Of a stretch of 9,906 nt of DNA, positions 1-7,700 are shown one piece after another; position 1 is the stretch's first letter; every line of letters starts with the position of its first letter. Source of the DNA: an uncultured Clostridia bacterium (GTDB lineage Bacteria; Bacillota; Clostridia; Christensenellales; Borkfalkiaceae). A program made the position numbers and the translations under genes. The notes below the pieces were generated by a model. The model searched no databases and was not told the origin of the DNA. It saw only the letters and a program-made list of their open reading frames with translations. Location of the stretch: NCBI GenBank assembly GCA_946628865.1, contig CAMOXE010000012.1, forward strand, positions 1 through 9,906, in the 5' to 3' direction.

Positions 1-2
1 AG

Positions 3-1262
3 GAATCTGTCGTAACCGAACAGTATAACCTGGTTGCAGGCAAGTACCCCGAGGCTGCCGACGAACTTGCGCTCGTCGTCAATAAAAACTCCACGCTCTC
101 CGACGCCGTGCTTGCGTCGTATTACATAGACCTCTTCGCGAGCGAAATGAAAGACGGCAAGTATAAAAAGAACTATTACACCTACGCCGAGATTTTATCC
201 GACAAAACCGATTACGGCAAGTTTTTTCTGCTCTCGCCCGATCAATATTTCGGCGAAAAGCAGGAAAGAGGTTCGGCGGAGGGCTATATTCCTCAGACGA
301 AAGGGCTTGTGGATTATCTTTGCGAGAACAAGCCATTGAACGAGGTAAACAGAAATCTCGTCGAGCAAATAGTCGGCAAAAATCTCGGCGGACTTGAAAA
401 GTCGTTGACTTGTTATTCGGGCGAGGGGAAAGGCTATCCGCTCAAGATCGTCGGGATATTCAAACTCAAAGACGATACGCAGTACGGAATGTTTTCCGCA
501 ACTCCGATTTGCTATACCGACGCTTTAAAGACGAAAATTCTTTCGGACGCCGCCGCCTCTCAGGTTTTCAAAGACCAGACGGCAACTCCCGATAAAAGCG
601 TAATGCTCTCCGTCGACAGCGACGGAAACTATTATAACGCGAACCTTACGACGGAAAAAGCAAAGAAATCCGCGCTGTCGTTGATCGGTTGGTCGAACGT
701 TCCGACGGCAATCAAGTTCTATCCGAAAACCATAAAGGACAAAGACTATCTTTTAGATTACTTAGACGCCTGGAACGAGGGTAAAAGCGGCGACGATATA
801 ATGCAGTATACGGATAACGTCGGATTTATAATCGAACTCGTCCGCGGCGTGGTGGAGATAATAAACGCGGTGCTTATCGCGCTCACGTCGATAGCGCTGC
901 TCGTAGCCGTTATAATGATGGCGATAATAACCTATATATCTGTTATCGAGCGCACGCGGGAGATAGGCATACTCCGCGCGATGGGCGCGAGAAAGAAAGA
1001 CGTGGCGAGGCTGTTCATTACCGAAACGGGGATAATAGGCTTTATGGCGGGCGTTATAGGACTTATACTCAATTTGATTGCGGTTTTGCCGCTAAACGCG
1101 TTGTTTTATAGCATTACCATGGTTAAAGGCTTTGCGTTTTTAAGTTGGTGGAACATCTTGGCGGTACTTGTGATTTCTACGCTTTTAACGATATTTGCAG
1201 GGCTTATTCCGTCGCTTTCCGCCGGCAAGAAAGACCCCGTAAAAGCGCTAAGGTCTGAATAA
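3..1262 (+). CDS. FtsX/MacB-type ABC transporter permease, C-terminal part (5' end outside window)
   Basis: The frame is open from the first bases of the window and gives 419 residues up to a TAA at 1260-1262; the true start lies upstream. Window residues 1 to about 275 are hydrophilic and probably form the extracytoplasmic domain that FtsX/MacB permeases carry between their first and second membrane segments. Three hydrophobic segments follow (about 285-314, 343-369 and 380-402). Between the first two lies ERTREIGILRAMGARKKD (316-333), the hallmark cytoplasmic loop of this family, which contacts the ABC ATPase. The C-terminus (DPVKALRSE) is also typical. MacB/FtsX-type permeases usually do not move solute through a channel but transmit ATP-driven mechanical force to envelope partners. 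The ATPase domain, fused or separate, is not visible here, so substrate and role are unknown. The next gene starts on the last base of the stop codon. Confidence 0.93.
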   Translation, partial: ESVVTEQYNLVAGKYPEAADELALVVNKNSTLSDAVLASYYIDLFASEMKDGKYKKNYYTYAEILSDKTDYGKFFLLSPDQYFGEKQERGSAEGYIPQTKGLVDYLCENKPLNEVNRNLVEQIVGKNLGGLEKSLTCYSGEGKGYPLKIVGIFKLKDDTQYGMFSATPICYTDALKTKILSDAAASQVFKDQTATPDKSVMLSVDSDGNYYNANLTTEKAKKSALSLIGWSNVPTAIKFYPKTIKDKDYLLDYLDAWNEGKSGDDIMQYTDNVGFIIELVRGVVEIINAVLIALTSIALLVAVIMMAIITYISVIERTREIGILRAMGARKKDVARLFITETGIIGFMAGVIGLILNLIAVLPLNALFYSITMVKGFAFLSWWNILAVLVISTLLTIFAGLIPSLSAGKKDPVKALRSE

Positions 1263-2170
1263 TGGAAAGAAATCTTTTGGCGGTAGCCCTTGAAAACTCA
1301 AAGCGGCGGGGGATATACTTCGATTTACTCGCGCTGATAAAGATAACGTCCGCGGTTTTGCTTTCGGCGGCGTTCGGCGCGGCGGGAAGCAGCGGCGACG
1401 CGTATTTTTATTCGACGAACGTAATCGGCGGGCTTGCAATGCTCGCGTTGTCTTTCGGTTTTGCTAAATTTTACGGCGAGAGCGCGAGGGAGTGCTTGGC
1501 GCTTAAAATTCCGGATAAAAAGTATTTTTTATACGCGCTTTTGCTGCTTTTCGGTATGTTTTTCGGCTTGTCGGGGCTAAACGGGTATTTCATAGACTTT
1601 TTGACGAAGAATTTCGGATATAAATATACAGAGATAACTTTGCCGGAATTTTCGGCGTTCAACTACGCGGCGGTAATCGTCGCCGTGTGCGCGCTTCCGG
1701 CGATTGCGGAAGAAACGTCGTTTCGGGGCGTAATGCTCGGCGGCGTAGGCGCGGGCGGAAAAATAGGCGGAGCGATAATAACGGGCTTTGCGTTCGCTAT
1801 CTATCACGCAAGCCCGGCGCAGACCGCTTATCAATTCGTCGTCGGGTTTCTATTCGCGCTTTTGGCGCAGAAAAGCGGCAGCGTACTGCCTACGGCGGCA
1901 GTGCATTTTCTGAATAATTTCATTATAGTCACTCTGCATTACTTCTTCGGCGTAACGCTCGATTTCGGGACTTTATGGAATATTGTATCGACAATTCTCG
2001 GTCTTGCGGCAATAGCGGCGTTTCTGTATCTTATTTTTAAGGACAAATCGCAAAAGACCGAAAACGCTTTCGCCGCGAAGTGGCTTGTTTTGAGGAATTT
2101 TCTCAAATACGGATTTTTGGGCGTCGCGGCATACGTCGCGCTCTGGATACTTTCACTCGTTGCGATATGA
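1262..2170 (+). CDS. CPBP family intramembrane glutamic protease (CAAX protease/Abi-type)
   Basis: A 302-residue membrane protein with about eight or nine hydrophobic segments (roughly 20-42, 53-72, 88-110, 133-151, 168-183, 190-203, 208-230, 238-259 and 283-302). All three CPBP/Abi motifs are present in order: EETSFRG (E150, E151, R155), AIYHAS (H182) and HFLNN (H215, N219). These are the glutamate and histidine residues proposed for catalysis in Rce1-like intramembrane proteases, so the enzyme looks active. Bacterial members have been linked to peptide or bacteriocin maturation, self-immunity and envelope protein processing, but sequence alone does not give the substrate. The ATG overlaps the permease stop (TAATG) and has AAGG at 1250-1253, 8 bases upstream. 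Tight coupling to the permease suggests a shared envelope role; that is inference. Confidence 0.94.
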   Translation: MERNLLAVALENSKRRGIYFDLLALIKITSAVLLSAAFGAAGSSGDAYFYSTNVIGGLAMLALSFGFAKFYGESARECLALKIPDKKYFLYALLLLFGMFFGLSGLNGYFIDFLTKNFGYKYTEITLPEFSAFNYAAVIVAVCALPAIAEETSFRGVMLGGVGAGGKIGGAIITGFAFAIYHASPAQTAYQFVVGFLFALLAQKSGSVLPTAAVHFLNNFIIVTLHYFFGVTLDFGTLWNIVSTILGLAAIAAFLYLIFKDKSQKTENAFAAKWLVLRNFLKYGFLGVAAYVALWILSLVAI

Positions 2171-2637
2171 TAAAGATAAGACTCGTTGCCGTCGGCAAGG
2201 TAAAAGAAAAATACTATGCGGAGGCGATAGCCGAATACAAAAAACGGCTTTCGCGCTTTTGCGATTACGAGATAATCGAAGTCAGGGAAGAGAATTACGA
2301 AAAGTTTTCCGCGGGGGATATTCCGAAAATTCTCGCGATAGAGGGCGGCAGAATATCCGAGGCGGTAAAAGGCTATGCGATAGCGCTTGCGGTCGATGGC
2401 GAGAAATATTCCTCGACGGCATTTGCGGATCTCATATCCAAACTCGCCGCGTCGGGGAAAAGCGAAATAACGTTCATAATAGGCGGCAGTTACGGCATCG
2501 ACGAGCGAATAAAGTCCGCCGCGAAAAAAATATCGTTTTCGGATATGACGTTCCCGCATACTTTGATGCGGGTGGTCTTTACCGAGCAACTGTACCGCGC
2601 GTTTACGATAATAAACAATACGGAGTACCATAAATGA
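2167..2637 (+). CDS. rlmH: 23S rRNA (pseudouridine1915-N3)-methyltransferase RlmH
   Basis: This 156-residue protein matches the RlmH family along its whole length; family members are close to 155-159 residues. RlmH is a dimeric SPOUT-class enzyme that uses S-adenosylmethionine to methylate pseudouridine 1915 in helix 69 of 23S rRNA on assembled 70S ribosomes. The N-terminus MIKIRLVAVGKVKEKY is the conserved first strand, FIIGGSYGI (103-111) is the glycine-rich SAM-binding loop of the trefoil knot, and the tail HTLMRVVFTEQLYRAF...YHK (131-156) is the family signature. I chose the ATG at 2167 because it aligns with the family start and overlaps the preceding stop (ATGA). The frame is open further upstream, but that would add unrelated residues. 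No strong Shine-Dalgarno is visible, which fits translational coupling. Confidence 0.97.
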   Translation: MIKIRLVAVGKVKEKYYAEAIAEYKKRLSRFCDYEIIEVREENYEKFSAGDIPKILAIEGGRISEAVKGYAIALAVDGEKYSSTAFADLISKLAASGKSEITFIIGGSYGIDERIKSAAKKISFSDMTFPHTLMRVVFTEQLYRAFTIINNTEYHK

Positions 2638-3086
2638 CCGACGAAAAGATAAAATATATGCGCCTTGCCTTAAAAGAGGCGAAAAAAGCGGAGGAGCGCG
2701 GAGAAGTCCCGATAGGCTGCATAATAGTAAAGGACGGGAAAGTTCTTACCCGCGCGTATAACCGTCGGCAGGAAAAGCGCGTCGTAACCGCGCACGCCGA
2801 GATACTCGCGATAGAAAAGGCGTCTAAAAAGATAAAGGATTGGCGGCTCGACGGCGCGGAGATGTACGTCACGTTAGAGCCGTGCGCTATGTGTGCCGGC
2901 GCGATAGCGGGTGCGAGATTTAAAAAGGTGTATTTCGGCGCTTACGAAAAAAAAGGCGGCGGGGTGGAAAGCAAATTCAATATACTCTCCGAAAGCGGGC
3001 TTAACCACGTTACCGACTACGAAGGCGGGGTTATGGAAGAGGAATGCTCGGCGGTAATAAAAAAATTTTTTAAAGACAGGCGTTAG
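2634..3086 (+). CDS. tadA: tRNA-specific adenosine deaminase TadA
   Basis: A 150-residue member of the zinc-dependent cytidine/deoxycytidylate deaminase superfamily. TadA deaminates adenosine 34 of tRNA-Arg(ACG) to inosine so that one tRNA can read CGU, CGC and CGA. The zinc and catalytic motifs are complete: HAE (H54, with proton-shuttling E56) and PCAMC (P83, C84, C87). EVPIGCIIV (24-32) and the TLEPCAMCAGAI segment match TadA better than guanine or cytidine deaminases. The ATG at 2634 overlaps the rlmH stop by four bases (ATGA) and has GGAG at 2622-2625 with 8-base spacing. In many Gram-positives tadA is followed by the SRP RNA and dnaX; here it is followed directly by a terminator and prs. 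The stop codon TAG lies inside the terminator hairpin. Confidence 0.97.
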   Translation: MTDEKIKYMRLALKEAKKAEERGEVPIGCIIVKDGKVLTRAYNRRQEKRVVTAHAEILAIEKASKKIKDWRLDGAEMYVTLEPCAMCAGAIAGARFKKVYFGAYEKKGGGVESKFNILSESGLNHVTDYEGGVMEEECSAVIKKFFKDRR

Positions 3087-3099
3087 CCCCGTCTTTTTT
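3072..3099 (+). terminator. Rho-independent terminator overlapping the end of tadA
   Basis: AAAGAC (3072-3077) pairs with GTCTTT (3091-3096), and GGC (3079-3081) pairs with GCC (3086-3088) around a GTTA loop. A small internal loop (A against CC) separates the two stems. The right arm continues into a run of six T (3094-3099). The structure contains the last tadA codons and its TAG stop, so it should end the permease-protease-rlmH-tadA transcript before the prs promoter. Confidence 0.8.
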
Positions 3100-3101
3100 A
3101 C

Positions 3102-3130
3102 TTGCAAAAAAAAGTGTAATTATATATAAT
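3102..3130 (+). promoter_or_regulatory. Sigma-A-type promoter for prs-pth-mfd
   Basis: The -35 box is TTGCAA (3102-3107) and the -10 box is a perfect TATAAT (3125-3130), separated by exactly 17 bases in an A/T-rich stretch directly after the terminator. Transcription is predicted to start near 3137, leaving a leader of about 53 bases. A second TATAAT lies at 3140-3145 but has only a weak -35 candidate (TGTAAT, 3115-3120, 19-base spacer), so it may be an alternative start or chance in AT-rich DNA. I saw no PurR-type box. Confidence 0.82.
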
Positions 3131-3177
3131 TATATTAGATATAATCATTGATTAGTATCTAAGCGAAAGATAACTTC

Positions 3178-3182
3178 GGAGG
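3178..3182 (+). promoter_or_regulatory. Strong ribosome binding site of prs
   Basis: GGAGG lies 7 bases before the ATG at 3190. It supports that start for prs and matches the anti-Shine-Dalgarno sequence of Gram-positive 16S rRNA. Confidence 0.85.
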
Positions 3183-3189
3183 TCGGCTA

Positions 3190-4137
3190 ATGATAACCAA
3201 CAAGACAGAATTTAAATTGTTTTCGGGCAATTCCAACAGAGCGCTTGCCGAGGCAATCGCAAAAGAACTTAACCACCCGCTTTCAGAGTGCGAAGTCGGC
3301 AGGTTCAGCGACGGCGAAATAAGCGTTCATTTCGGCGAAACGGTAAGAGGCAGAGACGTATTCATAATTCAATCCACCTGCTCGCCCGTAAACGACAATT
3401 TAATGGAACTTCTCATAATGATAGACGCGGCAAAGCGCGCTTCTGCGGGAAGAATAACCGCCGTAATTCCGTATTTCGGATATGCTCGTCAGGACAGAAA
3501 GGCAAAGCCGAGAGATCCCATTACCGCAAAACTCGTCGCGGACATGATAACCGCAGCGGGCGCGGACAGAGTTCTTACGATCGATCTCCACGCGCTGCAA
3601 ATACAAGGTTTTTTCTCGATTCCGGTCGATCACTTGATCGGCGGCCCGCTTTTATACAAGCATTTTGCTAATCTCGTTGACGACGACTTTATGGTCATAT
3701 CTCCGGATATAGGCTCGGTGTCGAGAGCAAGACAGGTAGCCTCCAAACTCAATTGTCCTATGGCGATTGTCGATAAGAGGAGACCCAAGGCAAACCAGAT
3801 AGAAGTTATGAATATAATCGGCGACGTAAAGGGCAAAAAATGTCTTATGGTAGACGATATGATAGATACCGCGGGAACGATAGTCCAAGGCGCCGAGGCG
3901 CTGTACAACAACGGCGCGAAAGAGATCTACGCCTGCTGTACTCACGCGGTTTTGAGCGGTCCGGCAATAGAAAGAATTAAAAACTCGCACATAACCAAAC
4001 TCGTGGTGCTAGATACCGTTCCGCTTACCGAAGAAAAGAAAATAGACAAAATAGAAGTATTATCGGTTGCAAAACTCTTCGCGCTCGCAATAGATAACAT
4101 CTATCTCGACAAGAAGATGTCCGAAATTTATCAATAA
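3190..4137 (+). CDS. prs: Ribose-phosphate pyrophosphokinase (PRPP synthase), class I
   Basis: This 315-residue enzyme transfers pyrophosphate from ATP to ribose 5-phosphate. The product, PRPP, is the precursor of purine, pyrimidine, NAD, histidine and tryptophan synthesis. Visible signatures are GRFSDGEISV near the N-terminus (37-46), the catalytic flexible loop YARQDRKAKPRDPITAK (98-114), DLHALQIQGFF (132-142, containing the metal-binding histidine), SPDIGSVSRAR (171-181) and the PRPP-binding loop VDDMIDTAGT (221-230). Length and motifs fit the hexameric, phosphate-activated and ADP-inhibited class I enzymes. It is the first gene after a clear promoter and lies 14 bases upstream of pth, so the two are almost certainly co-transcribed. 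In Bacillus subtilis prs sits between glmU (gcaD) and ctc; neither neighbour is seen here. Confidence 0.98.
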   Translation: MITNKTEFKLFSGNSNRALAEAIAKELNHPLSECEVGRFSDGEISVHFGETVRGRDVFIIQSTCSPVNDNLMELLIMIDAAKRASAGRITAVIPYFGYARQDRKAKPRDPITAKLVADMITAAGADRVLTIDLHALQIQGFFSIPVDHLIGGPLLYKHFANLVDDDFMVISPDIGSVSRARQVASKLNCPMAIVDKRRPKANQIEVMNIIGDVKGKKCLMVDDMIDTAGTIVQGAEALYNNGAKEIYACCTHAVLSGPAIERIKNSHITKLVVLDTVPLTEEKKIDKIEVLSVAKLFALAIDNIYLDKKMSEIYQ

Positions 4138-4140
4138 AAA

Positions 4141-4147
4141 AGAGGTG
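4141..4147 (+). promoter_or_regulatory. Ribosome binding site supporting the GTG start of pth
   Basis: AGAGGTG lies just upstream of the GTG at 4152; its AGAGG core is 6 bases away. This supports the non-ATG start, because the encoded residues from 4152 onward already form the conserved Pth N-terminus (LVAGLGNPG). Confidence 0.75.
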
Positions 4148-4151
4148 CAAG

Positions 4152-4712
4152 GTGTATCTCGTTGCGGGGCTTGGAAATCCGGGAATAAAATATCTTAGAA
4201 CTTTGCACAATCTCGGGTTTATGGCTGTGGAACTTTTAGCCGAAAAGTGCGGCGTTTCCTTTAATAAAAAGGGGTTTAAGGGCGAATACGGCGAAAAGAT
4301 AATCGGCGGCGAAAAGACGATATTTTTAAAGCCGCAGACGTATATGAATTTGAGCGGCGAGAGCATACGCGAAATTTCTTCGTTTTACAAAATACCCGTC
4401 GGCAATATAATAGTAATATACGACGACGCGGATATTCCGATAGGCTCGTTAAGGATTCGCCAAAGCGGGTCTGCGGGTACGCATAACGGCATGCGGAATA
4501 TCGTGGCTCAACTAAACTCTACGGAGTTTCCGCGGGTAAGAATAGGCACTAAACCTATCGGCGAGTTCGATATATTAAGTTACGTCCTCTCGGATATTAA
4601 AAAGGAGGACGAACCGAAATTCAAGGTTTCCGTAAACAAGGCGGTCGACGCGGTTTACGAACTTATAGGCGGACTTCCGTTAGAAAAAGTGATGCAAAAA
4701 TATAACGGATAA
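4152..4712 (+). CDS. pth: Peptidyl-tRNA hydrolase Pth
   Basis: A 186-residue bacterial-type Pth, which hydrolyses the ester bond of peptidyl-tRNAs that drop off ribosomes and so recycles tRNA. Family motifs appear in order: GLGNPG (6-11), the catalytic histidine in TLHNLGF (H19), KPQTYMNLSG (60-69, with substrate-binding N66), the catalytic aspartate in DDADIPIG (D94) and GSAGTHNGMRN (106-116, with N112). Length is normal for the family (about 185-195). Translation starts at GTG; an ATG-initiated version would lose the conserved first strand and the catalytic histidine. The gene follows prs after 14 bases and precedes mfd after 37 bases, the usual Gram-positive order. No fin (anti-sigma-F) gene lies between pth and mfd. 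The stop codon forms part of the hairpin that follows. Confidence 0.97.
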   Translation: MYLVAGLGNPGIKYLRTLHNLGFMAVELLAEKCGVSFNKKGFKGEYGEKIIGGEKTIFLKPQTYMNLSGESIREISSFYKIPVGNIIVIYDDADIPIGSLRIRQSGSAGTHNGMRNIVAQLNSTEFPRVRIGTKPIGEFDILSYVLSDIKKEDEPKFKVSVNKAVDAVYELIGGLPLEKVMQKYNG

Positions 4713-4741
4713 CGCGTTCGGGCGCTTAGCCGAATGCGTTA
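4710..4741 (+). other. Stable hairpin between pth and mfd, without a U-tract
   Basis: AACGCGTTCGG (4711-4721) pairs with CCGAATGCGTT (4730-4740) around an 8-base loop, and T4710 with A4741 extends the stem to 12 pairs. The single non-Watson-Crick pair is G4716 with T4735. This is a G-U pair in a + strand transcript but an A-C mismatch on the minus strand, so the structure favours + strand RNA. An A-rich stretch follows rather than a T-run, so it is not a normal intrinsic terminator. It could be an mRNA processing, stability or pausing element. It includes the pth stop codon. Confidence 0.6.
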
Positions 4742-4749
4742 AAAACAAG

Positions 4750-7700
4750 ATGATCAACGCTTTAATAGATTTCGATAAAACAGGCGGCGACGGTAAAGCA
4801 GTGGTCGACGCAGTCCGCGGGGGGATACCTTCCGCGGCTTTTGGCGTAGGGTTCGCCGCAAAATGCGTCTTGGCGGTAAATCTGAAATTGCCGGTTTTAT
4901 ATATAGTAAAAGACGCGCTTTCCGCGATGAAGGTCAAAGACGAACTTTCAGCGCTCTCCGGCGAAAAAGCGGTGTTTTTAAACGCCAAAGACGACGTACT
5001 GCTATATAAAAACTCTTTCGATAAAACTTCGCTCTACTTACGGCTTTCCGCGCTTTACGATATTTCCCGCGGGGCAAAATACGTCGTGGCGACTTTTGAA
5101 AGTTTAATGCAACTTTTCCCCTCGTCGGTTTTGTCTTTAACAGTTAAAAAAGGCGAAAATCACGACCTCGACGAACTTAAAAATTCGCTCGTGAAGATGG
5201 GTTATAAGCGCTCGGAATTTGCTGAGTATAAGGGAACTTTCGCCGTTCGCGGCGATATATTCGAGGTTTACCCCATAAACTCCGAAAAGGTGTACAGAGC
5301 GGACTTTTTCGGCGACGAAGTCGAGAGTATACGCGCCTACGAACCGGGCGGACAAGACAAAGAAACCGTCGACTGTTTTACGGTCGTAGCGGCGACCGAC
5401 GTGATACTTCGCGAGGGCGATAATCGACTTATACGCGAGCGTTTGGAAAAATCCGTCGAAAAATTCAAGCGTGAAAAGGCGGGCGACGGGGCAAGGGCTT
5501 TAGCCCGCGAAATAATAGAGACGGCGGAAGAAAATCCGACAGACGACAGATTGCAGGCGGTAATGCCGATAATAGAGGGTGTTACCGACGACTTTTTATC
5601 GTTTATGCCGGAAGATACGGCGGTCATTTTCGACGAGTGCAAACTCTTGTCGGACGCGCTGTCCGCCATAGAAAAAGAACACGCCGAAAGGTGTTTAAAT
5701 CTTATAGAAAACGGCAAGGCGTTCGACTTCACACCGCAACAAATGACGGATAGCCGAAAACTGCTTGCTCGGCTCTTGAAAAAGCGAAATCTCGCCGTGC
5801 AGACGATAACTTCGTCGATAAACTTTTTTTCGCCGCTGAAAGTGTTTTCGTTAAAGACTTCGGTCGTGGCGAGGTATTCCGCAAGCCCTACCGCGTTGTT
5901 TACGGATATAGCGAATTGGAAGTACGGCGGATATAAAGTCCTCGTCTGTACGGGTAGCGATACCCGCGCGGAAAACTTTATCAAAGAACTCGAAAGCCGC
6001 GGGACGTCCGCAATAAGGTCGGACAACCCCGAGTTTTTAAGCGGTACGGCAACGGTAACTTCGGCGTTTTTACCGACGGGAGTTATATATCATCCGTCCA
6101 AGATAGCGATAATCGGCACGGGGGATATTTACGTCGCCGCCGATAAGGAAAAGCGGATAAAACGCAGGCGCGGCGATATGTTTCAAGCCCCCGAGACGGG
6201 GGATTACGCAGTTCACGAAGTCCACGGCATAGGCTACGTCAAGGGCGTAAAGCGAATAACCACGCAGGAAGGCTCTAAAGACTACGTCGCGGTCGAATAT
6301 AAGGGCGGCGACATCCTCTACGTCGGCGTGGACAGTATGGATAAACTCACCAAGTACGTCGGCGGCGAAAAGCCGGCGCTGAGCAAGATCGGCGGAAAGG
6401 AATTCGAGAGGGTAAAAGAACGCGTCAAAGCCTCTATCGCGGCGATGACGATAAACTTAAAGGCGCTCTACCGCGCGAGGAAAGACAAAAAAGGTTTCAG
6501 GTTTTCGCCGGAAACTTCGCTTTCAAAAGAATTTGACGACGCGTTCGAGTTCGAGGCTACGGAAGATCAGTTGCGCTCCGAAGAAGAGATAAAAGCGGAT
6601 ATGGAAAGCGACAAAGTCATGGACAGACTTTTATGCGGGGATGTCGGTTTCGGCAAGACCGAAGTCGCGTTCAGGGCGGCGTTCAAGGCGATAGCGGACG
6701 GCAAGCAGGTCGCGCTCGTTTGCCCCACCACGATACTTTGCGATCAGCACTACCGCAACGCGAAAGAGCGTTTCGCTCCGTTCGGCGTGCGCGTCGCGTC
6801 GCTGGATAGATTTGTGAGCGAAAAAAATCAAAAAAAGGTCGTAGAACAACTTATAGCGGGGGATATTGACTTCGTTATAGGTACGCACAGACTGTTCGGA
6901 AAGGACGTCGGCTTTAAAGACTTGGGACTTTTGATACTCGACGAAGAACAGCGTTTCGGCGTGGAGCATAAGGAAAAACTGAAACTCTTAAAGGAAAACG
7001 TGGACACTCTTACGATGACGGCGACGCCTATTCCGAGGACTCTGCATATGTCGCTTTCGGGCATAAGGGATATAAGCACTATAAACACTCCGCCGAAATC
7101 GCGTATTCCCGTACAGGCGTATGTGTCGGAAGAGAGCGATGCTCTGATTGCGGACGCGGTGCGGCGGGAGACGGCTCGCGGCGGGCAGACGCTCGTGCTG
7201 TATAACCGCGTCGAAAGCATATATAAATTCGCCGAGGACGTAAGGCGGATCGTTCCCGAGGCAAAAATAGTCGTCGCGCACGGACAGATGGATAAATCGA
7301 CGCTCGAGAGTAACGTTTTGAAGTTTTACGGCGGCGAATACGACGTGCTTATCGCCACCACGATAATAGAAAACGGTATAGATTTGCCGCGCGCCAACAC
7401 GCTCGTGGTAATCGACGCGGATAAGTTGGGGCTTTCGACTTTGTATCAGTTAAAGGGCAGAGTAGGCAGGAGCAACGTAATGGCGCACGCGTACTTTACT
7501 TATAAGCGCGATAAAGTCCTCTCCGACGCCTCGTATAAACGTCTGGCGGCTTTGATGGAGTTCACGGAGATGGGCAGCGGCTATAAAATCGCCCTCCGCG
7601 ACCTCGAGATACGCGGCGCGGGGAATATTTTAGGCAGAGAACAGCACGGGCATATGGATAAGATAGGCTACGAACTCTACAGCAAACTTTTAAGAGAGAG

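Noticed and set aside
1939..2631. A 230-codon open frame on the minus strand opposite the CPBP protease and rlmH
   Set aside because: It lies antisense to two well-supported genes, its translation shows no family motif, and it is rich in Arg and Tyr as expected from a shadow frame.
2167..2637. An upstream start for rlmH at 2080 in the same frame
   Set aside because: The extra 29 residues do not resemble RlmH and would overlap the end of the protease gene by 91 bases. The ATGA start at 2167 matches the family N-terminus.
3164..3178. Small CGAA/TTCG hairpin next to the prs ribosome binding site
   Set aside because: The stem is only four or five pairs with a bulge, which is easily found by chance, and there is no further structure to suggest a riboswitch.
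3087..3189. Possible SRP RNA (ffs) gene after tadA, as in many Gram-positives
   Set aside because: The gap is only 103 bases, is taken up by a terminator, promoter and ribosome binding site, and lacks the conserved SRP Alu and S-domain sequences.
5337..6026. A 229-codon open frame on the minus strand inside mfd
   Set aside because: The + strand here encodes a continuous Mfd N-terminal region. The antisense product is Ser-rich with no recognisable domain or ribosome binding site.
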